A DNA stretch of 64,000 nucleotides from Clostridiales bacterium (GTDB taxonomy: Bacteria > Bacillota > Desulfotomaculia > Desulfotomaculales > VENG01), in NCBI GenBank assembly GCA_016278505.1, contig JADQBQ010000001.1, positions 1-64,000 on the forward strand, read 5' to 3'. Shown here piece by piece: positions 60,343-64,000 of the stretch. Numbering within the stretch: position 1 is the stretch's first letter; the number at the start of each line of letters is the position of its first letter. The notes beneath the pieces are model-generated. The model was not told the DNA's origin, did not search any database, and saw nothing but the letters and a program-made list of their open reading frames with translations. Position numbers and translations under genes: made by a program.

Positions 60343-61545
60343 TTGGACACCGTTTTAAGAGGGGCTGCTTTAATCGACGGCACCGGTGGTGATGTAATAG
60401 AAGATTCAATTATTAGTTTCAGAAATGGAACCATTACTCATGTGGGCACAGCAGCAGATTACAAGGTAGCCGGTCACACCGATATTTATGACCTCTCCGG
60501 CAAATATATTATCCCCGGGCTTATTGATGTACACATTCACCTTGATCTGCACGGCATGGCCGACACATACAGGGAAAACCTTGTGGAAAATAAGCTACGT
60601 GCCATTCGCTCCGCCATGGAAATGGAATTAACTGTTCTTGCCGGATTTACCACTGTAAGGAATATGGGGTCCACAAATTACATTGACGTTGCGGTAAAAA
60701 GGGCAATAGAAGAAAACCTGATTAAAGGTCCTAGAATACTAACCAGCGGCAAAATTATTTGCATGAAATCTGCCGGCATTGAATATTTTCAGGGTATGTA
60801 CCGTGAGGCCGACGGAGTTGATGAAAACCGCAAAGCGGCACGGGAACAACTTAAAGAGGGGGTTAATTTTTTAAAAGTTATGGCCACCGGGGCCATCATG
60901 AATCCCGGCGGCGTGCCTGGAGCACCACAACTGAATACGGAGGAAATCCGCGCAGTGGTAGAAGAAGGCATTAAGCTGTCCAAGTATACCGCTGCCCACG
61001 CGCACGGGGCACAAGGCATAAAAAACGCCATCCGGGCCGGTGTGAGAACCATCGAACACGGAACCCTGGCGGACGACGAGGCCATTGAAATGATGGTGGC
61101 TGATCAAATTTATATGGTTCCTACTCTAACTTCCAACTACTTAATGTTGCAACACGGAGAAGAGGAAGGCGTCCCGAGCTTTATGATGGAAAAGGCCGAA
61201 GAAGTATCAGAGATTAGAGTGCAAACAGCGAAGAAAGCCATTACCGCCGGCGTCAAAACAGCCATGGGAACAGATGCCGGTACCCCCTATAATTACCATG
61301 GAAAGAACAGCCTTGAACTGGTACGGTTCGTAGAAGAAAACCTGATGACCGAAATGGAGGCCCTTTGTGCTGCCACGCAAACGGCGGCACAAACAATTGG
61401 CCTGGAAGACATGATAGGAACTTTAGAAACCGGAAAAGCAGCAGATATTGTAGTACTTGAAAAAAACCCACTGACGGATATAAAGTGTCTGCTTAATGGA
61501 GAAAACATATATAAAGTCTTTAAAGAAGGGGTTTTAATAAAATAA
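60343..61545 (+). CDS. Metal-dependent amidohydrolase (imidazolonepropionase/prolidase-like)
   Basis: 400 residues. A complete binuclear site can be placed: H64 and H66 (DVHIHLDLHG), K178 (FLKVMATGA), H219, H239 (TIEHGTLAD) and D311 (GTDAGTPY). This matches the amidohydrolase subgroup that includes Xaa-Pro dipeptidases; no signal peptide, so cytosolic. TTG at 60343 is eight bases after AAGGAGG; a longer frame from 60271 reads into the repeat. Substrate unknown; probably cotranscribed with the ATP-grasp gene 32 bases on. Confidence 0.88.
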   Translation: MDTVLRGAALIDGTGGDVIEDSIISFRNGTITHVGTAADYKVAGHTDIYDLSGKYIIPGLIDVHIHLDLHGMADTYRENLVENKLRAIRSAMEMELTVLAGFTTVRNMGSTNYIDVAVKRAIEENLIKGPRILTSGKIICMKSAGIEYFQGMYREADGVDENRKAAREQLKEGVNFLKVMATGAIMNPGGVPGAPQLNTEEIRAVVEEGIKLSKYTAAHAHGAQGIKNAIRAGVRTIEHGTLADDEAIEMMVADQIYMVPTLTSNYLMLQHGEEEGVPSFMMEKAEEVSEIRVQTAKKAITAGVKTAMGTDAGTPYNYHGKNSLELVRFVEENLMTEMEALCAATQTAAQTIGLEDMIGTLETGKAADIVVLEKNPLTDIKCLLNGENIYKVFKEGVLIK

Positions 61546-61577
61546 AGAATATACAGATAAATAGGAGAGATAAATAA

Positions 61578-62840
61578 TTGCTGGAAACTAAAAAGATTTT
61601 GTTTATTTGCGATCAAAGTGACATTCCCATCATCGAAAGCAGCTTTGCCAATGAACCAGGTTACAACATAACGCTGGAAACTTCAGAAAAAATATTCAAC
61701 ATTGGTGTAAAAGAATATCTTCGGGAAACCATTCATCTAATCAACAGTAACCCTGATATGTTTGACGCCGTTATTGGCACTCACGATTCATCAGCAGTGT
61801 TTGCCGCTGTTATTTGTGAACAAACCGGTAAGATATTTGCTTCGATAAATAGTATTATTAATTGTCAAAACAAGTATATTTCGAGAACCATCCAATCAAG
61901 ATGCGTTCCGGAATGTACTCCGGATTTCTGCTTAGATCGAGATTATCTCCAAGGTAATAGCAATATCGCTCCTGTTTTTGTTAAGCCTGCCCGTTCAAAC
62001 GTATCCTTTTCCAGCCAACAGATTAATTCTCCTGACACCTTGCTGGAGTTGATTGCACTAAATACCGAAAAGATTATCGATTACAATGGGTATTTCGTTG
62101 ATGCACTGGCCATCAGCACCGCTGAACAAAACCAACAAAACTTGGAGACATTAAACCGCTTTCTTTGCGAAGAAGTAATTAAAGGTGACCAAGTTACAGT
62201 TGACGGCTATGTGTTTAATGATGACGTAAAAATATTTGGGGTGACTAAAGCCCATTTTTTTGAGGATGGCATTAGCTTCAAACACCATGAGTTTCCGTAC
62301 GACTTAAATCCGGCCATGCAGTCTAAAATACACTCCACGGTAATAAATTTAATCCCGGCACTTGCTCTTAATAACACTTTTTTCAACGTGGAACTAAGAA
62401 TCGATGAAGCACTGGGGAAAATCTATATCATAGAAGTTAACAGCCGTATCGCCTTTCAGTTTGCAAAAACTATAAAAGCTGTAAAGGGTTTTGACCCCCT
62501 TCTTTGGCTTTGTGACGTTGCCACCGGCAGAAAACCCACAGTAGATAAAGACATTAAACTTGCCTTTAAATACTGTTACAACTTTGAACTTCGCAAGTTT
62601 AAAGACAAAAAGATTATTAAAACTCCCATTAAGGCCAACTTGGAAGAAATAAAGATATTATATCCAGAAGTAGAGATTAGAAACATCGTACGGGAAAACA
62701 CATATCTTTCCGATTACAAACAGAATCCTGCCAGCTACAGGTATTGTATTTTAGACATCCCCGGCAATAACCGGGAAGAAATAATGAATAAATTTGAACA
62801 GGTTAAACCAATGTTAGGTTATCAATTCGAGGATATTTAA
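61578..62840 (+). CDS. ATP-grasp ligase-like protein
   Basis: 420 residues with an ATP-grasp fold: PVFVKPARSNVSF near 132, FLCEEVIKGDQVTVDGYVF near 195 and FNVELRID...IIEVNSR near 270-292, which supply the usual Lys, Glu and Asn metal/ATP ligands. Resembles amino-acid/dipeptide ligases and biotin carboxylase-like enzymes; substrates not readable. TTG start after AGGAGA. Base composition looks more A/T-rich than folC and valS. Pairs with the amidohydrolase. Confidence 0.75.
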   Translation: MLETKKILFICDQSDIPIIESSFANEPGYNITLETSEKIFNIGVKEYLRETIHLINSNPDMFDAVIGTHDSSAVFAAVICEQTGKIFASINSIINCQNKYISRTIQSRCVPECTPDFCLDRDYLQGNSNIAPVFVKPARSNVSFSSQQINSPDTLLELIALNTEKIIDYNGYFVDALAISTAEQNQQNLETLNRFLCEEVIKGDQVTVDGYVFNDDVKIFGVTKAHFFEDGISFKHHEFPYDLNPAMQSKIHSTVINLIPALALNNTFFNVELRIDEALGKIYIIEVNSRIAFQFAKTIKAVKGFDPLLWLCDVATGRKPTVDKDIKLAFKYCYNFELRKFKDKKIIKTPIKANLEEIKILYPEVEIRNIVRENTYLSDYKQNPASYRYCILDIPGNNREEIMNKFEQVKPMLGYQFEDI

Positions 62841-62851
62841 GGAAAGTACTT

Positions 62852-62950
62852 TGTGTATATGGTTTATGTGGGGTTGATAGGAAAACATTTTGGGGTATTT
62901 CTTTGGGGTATTTTTTCTGACAGGATTAACAGGATCAACAGGATTTTTAG
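62852..62950. repeat. Right direct repeat plus AGGATT cluster
   Basis: TTTGTGTATATGGTTTATGT (62852-62871), same orientation as the left copy, then GACAGGATTAACAGGATCAA (62928 on). The gap 62841-63164 also has an opposite cluster (about 63090-63118) and no gene. Confidence 0.75.
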
Positions 62951-63164
62951 CTTTGCTTGTTTTACTTCATTATTTCTTTGCATACAATATTTATTTGCAT
63001 TAATTTGTCTTGGCGGTTTTGTTATATTTTAATATTCTAAGCTTAAACTTATAACCAAATGGCTATTTTAATCGCTATCTTTAAATCTCTTATCCTGCTT
63101 ATCCTGTAATCCTGTCTAATGTGTTTGCCTTTTCCTTTGTCTTTGTTCTTAATCGGGTTTTTAA

Positions 63165-64000
63165 TTACTCACCTAAAACAGCCAGACGTTCCCTTAATGT
63201 TCCTGCTTTACCAGAGAGTTCAGTTTCTTTACCTTTTTCCTTTTCCACGATATCAGCCGGTGCCTTGGCTAAGAATTTGTCATTATTCAGTTTCCCCTGC
63301 ACCTTGGCCAGATCCTTTTCCACATTGGAAAGTTCTTTTTTTAGGCGGGCAATCTCTTTATCAACATCTATCAGCCCTTTTAGCGGCACGTATATGTCCG
63401 CTCCTTTGGCCACTGCCGCTGCCGCCTGCTCCGGCTTATCATTCAGGGAAGAACAAATATCAATAATTGCAGTCCCGAGGTCTTCAATGTAATGCCGGCC
63501 TTCTTCCAGTGCTTGCCTAACACTGCTTTCCGGTGAAACTATAATGGCCTGCGCCTTTTTACCCGGTGTTACATTCATTTCACTTCTTACCTGCCTTATA
63601 CCGCGGGTAACCTCCATGACCGAGTTCATTTTCTCCTCCGAGGCGGTATCTATCATTTCTTCGCGACAGCAGGGCCACGGCGCCAGCATTATTGACTCTC
63701 CTTTATGGGGCAGTTGCTGCCAGATTTCCTCGGTAATAAAGGGCATAAAGGGATGCAGCAGTTCCATGGCCCCCCGCAGTACACCGGTTAGCACATACTG
63801 AGCAGTCTTCCTGTCCATATTACTTGTTTTTCCATACAAACGGGGCTTGACCAGCTCAATATACCAGTCACAAACCTCGCTCCAGGTAAATTCGTACAAT
63901 ATCCTGGCTGCCTCACCCAGTTCGTATTTTTCCATGTGGCGGGTAACTTCTTTGATAACATGCTGGTACCTGCTGAGAATCCACCTGTCTGCCAGTATAT
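63165..64000 (-). CDS. valS: Valyl-tRNA synthetase, C-terminal part (runs off window)
   Basis: The frame stays open to the window edge, encoding about 278 residues. Visible are part of the anticodon-binding domain (EFTWSEVCDWYIELVKPRLYG, FMPFITEEIWQQLP) and the C-terminal coiled-coil arm (LIDVDKEIARLKKELSNV) typical of ValRS. Charges tRNA-Val. Catalytic core lies outside. Confidence 0.97.
   Translation of the reverse strand, partial: ILADRWILSRYQHVIKEVTRHMEKYELGEAARILYEFTWSEVCDWYIELVKPRLYGKTSNMDRKTAQYVLTGVLRGAMELLHPFMPFITEEIWQQLPHKGESIMLAPWPCCREEMIDTASEEKMNSVMEVTRGIRQVRSEMNVTPGKKAQAIIVSPESSVRQALEEGRHYIEDLGTAIIDICSSLNDKPEQAAAAVAKGADIYVPLKGLIDVDKEIARLKKELSNVEKDLAKVQGKLNNDKFLAKAPADIVEKEKGKETELSGKAGTLRERLAVLGE

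Overview
The window looks like chromosome from an anaerobic, endospore-forming Firmicute of class Clostridia, most like a Peptococcaceae/Desulfotomaculum-type organism. This is inferred from gene content: spoIIP, spo0B-obg, spoIVFA/FB-like and SPOCS-like sporulation genes; the clostridial order rplU-rpmA / rng / radical SAM pair / mre-min; MinE together with MinCD; two tungsto/molybdo aldehyde:ferredoxin oxidoreductases; and three iron alcohol dehydrogenases. Nearly all genes are on the minus strand.

Layout. 0-6 kb: lepA, yqxA-like, spoIIP, a YvlD/holin-like membrane protein, rpsT (+), holA and a thiamine-binding protein. 6.4-10 kb: Fe-ADH 1 plus a ferredoxin-AOR operon. 10-11 kb: an orphan glycine-betaine-type binding lipoprotein. 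11.5-17.3 kb: AOR2-moaD-modE-moaA-moaC-MOSC-mobB-moeB. 17.7-23.6 kb: Fe-ADH 2, then Fe-ADH 3 with a sensor kinase and a sigma54 activator. 24-30 kb: ACT/UPF0210 pair, DUF3231 protein, small unknowns, a metallophosphoesterase, a frameshifted thioredoxin-reductase/AhpF-like gene and about 0.9 kb of repeats. 30-36.8 kb: inositol monophosphatase, proA, proB, obg, spo0B, rpmA, rplU. 37-54 kb: larE, rng, two radical SAM-linked genes, spoIVFB/FA-like, SPOCS-like, rodA, minE-minD-minC, PBP2, mreDCB, radC, maf, DUF4321. 54-58.7 kb (+): two MFS drug exporters around a MarR regulator, then a second DUF3231 gene. 58.7-64 kb: folC and valS, separated by a plus-strand amidohydrolase/ATP-grasp cassette.

How it fits together. 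The 6-24 kb block reads as an alcohol -> aldehyde -> acid oxidation module with its cofactor pathway. AOR2 and Fe-ADH 2 each have a textbook -24/-12 sigma54 promoter and upstream palindromes of one type; Fe-ADH 3 has a close -24/-12 match. The sigma54 activator and its kinase are encoded in the same block, so this is probably a self-contained regulon. The two exporters and the MarR gene share a promoter/operator architecture (TGGACA-17-TATAAT followed by TAGCATG palindromes).

Most unusual signals: (1) a roughly 295-bp foldback repeat family whose terminal stem is kept by compensatory changes between copies, with a hairpin module at two different internal positions; (2) three genes whose only well-placed start codon is ATT; (3) an A7 run followed at once by TGA, splitting the thioredoxin-reductase-like gene; (4) the amidohydrolase/ATP-grasp cassette bracketed by direct repeats; (5) a MinC lacking its N-terminal domain. 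I saw no tRNA, rRNA, CRISPR array, intact insertion sequence or prophage. All functional calls come from reading the sequence; no search was run.
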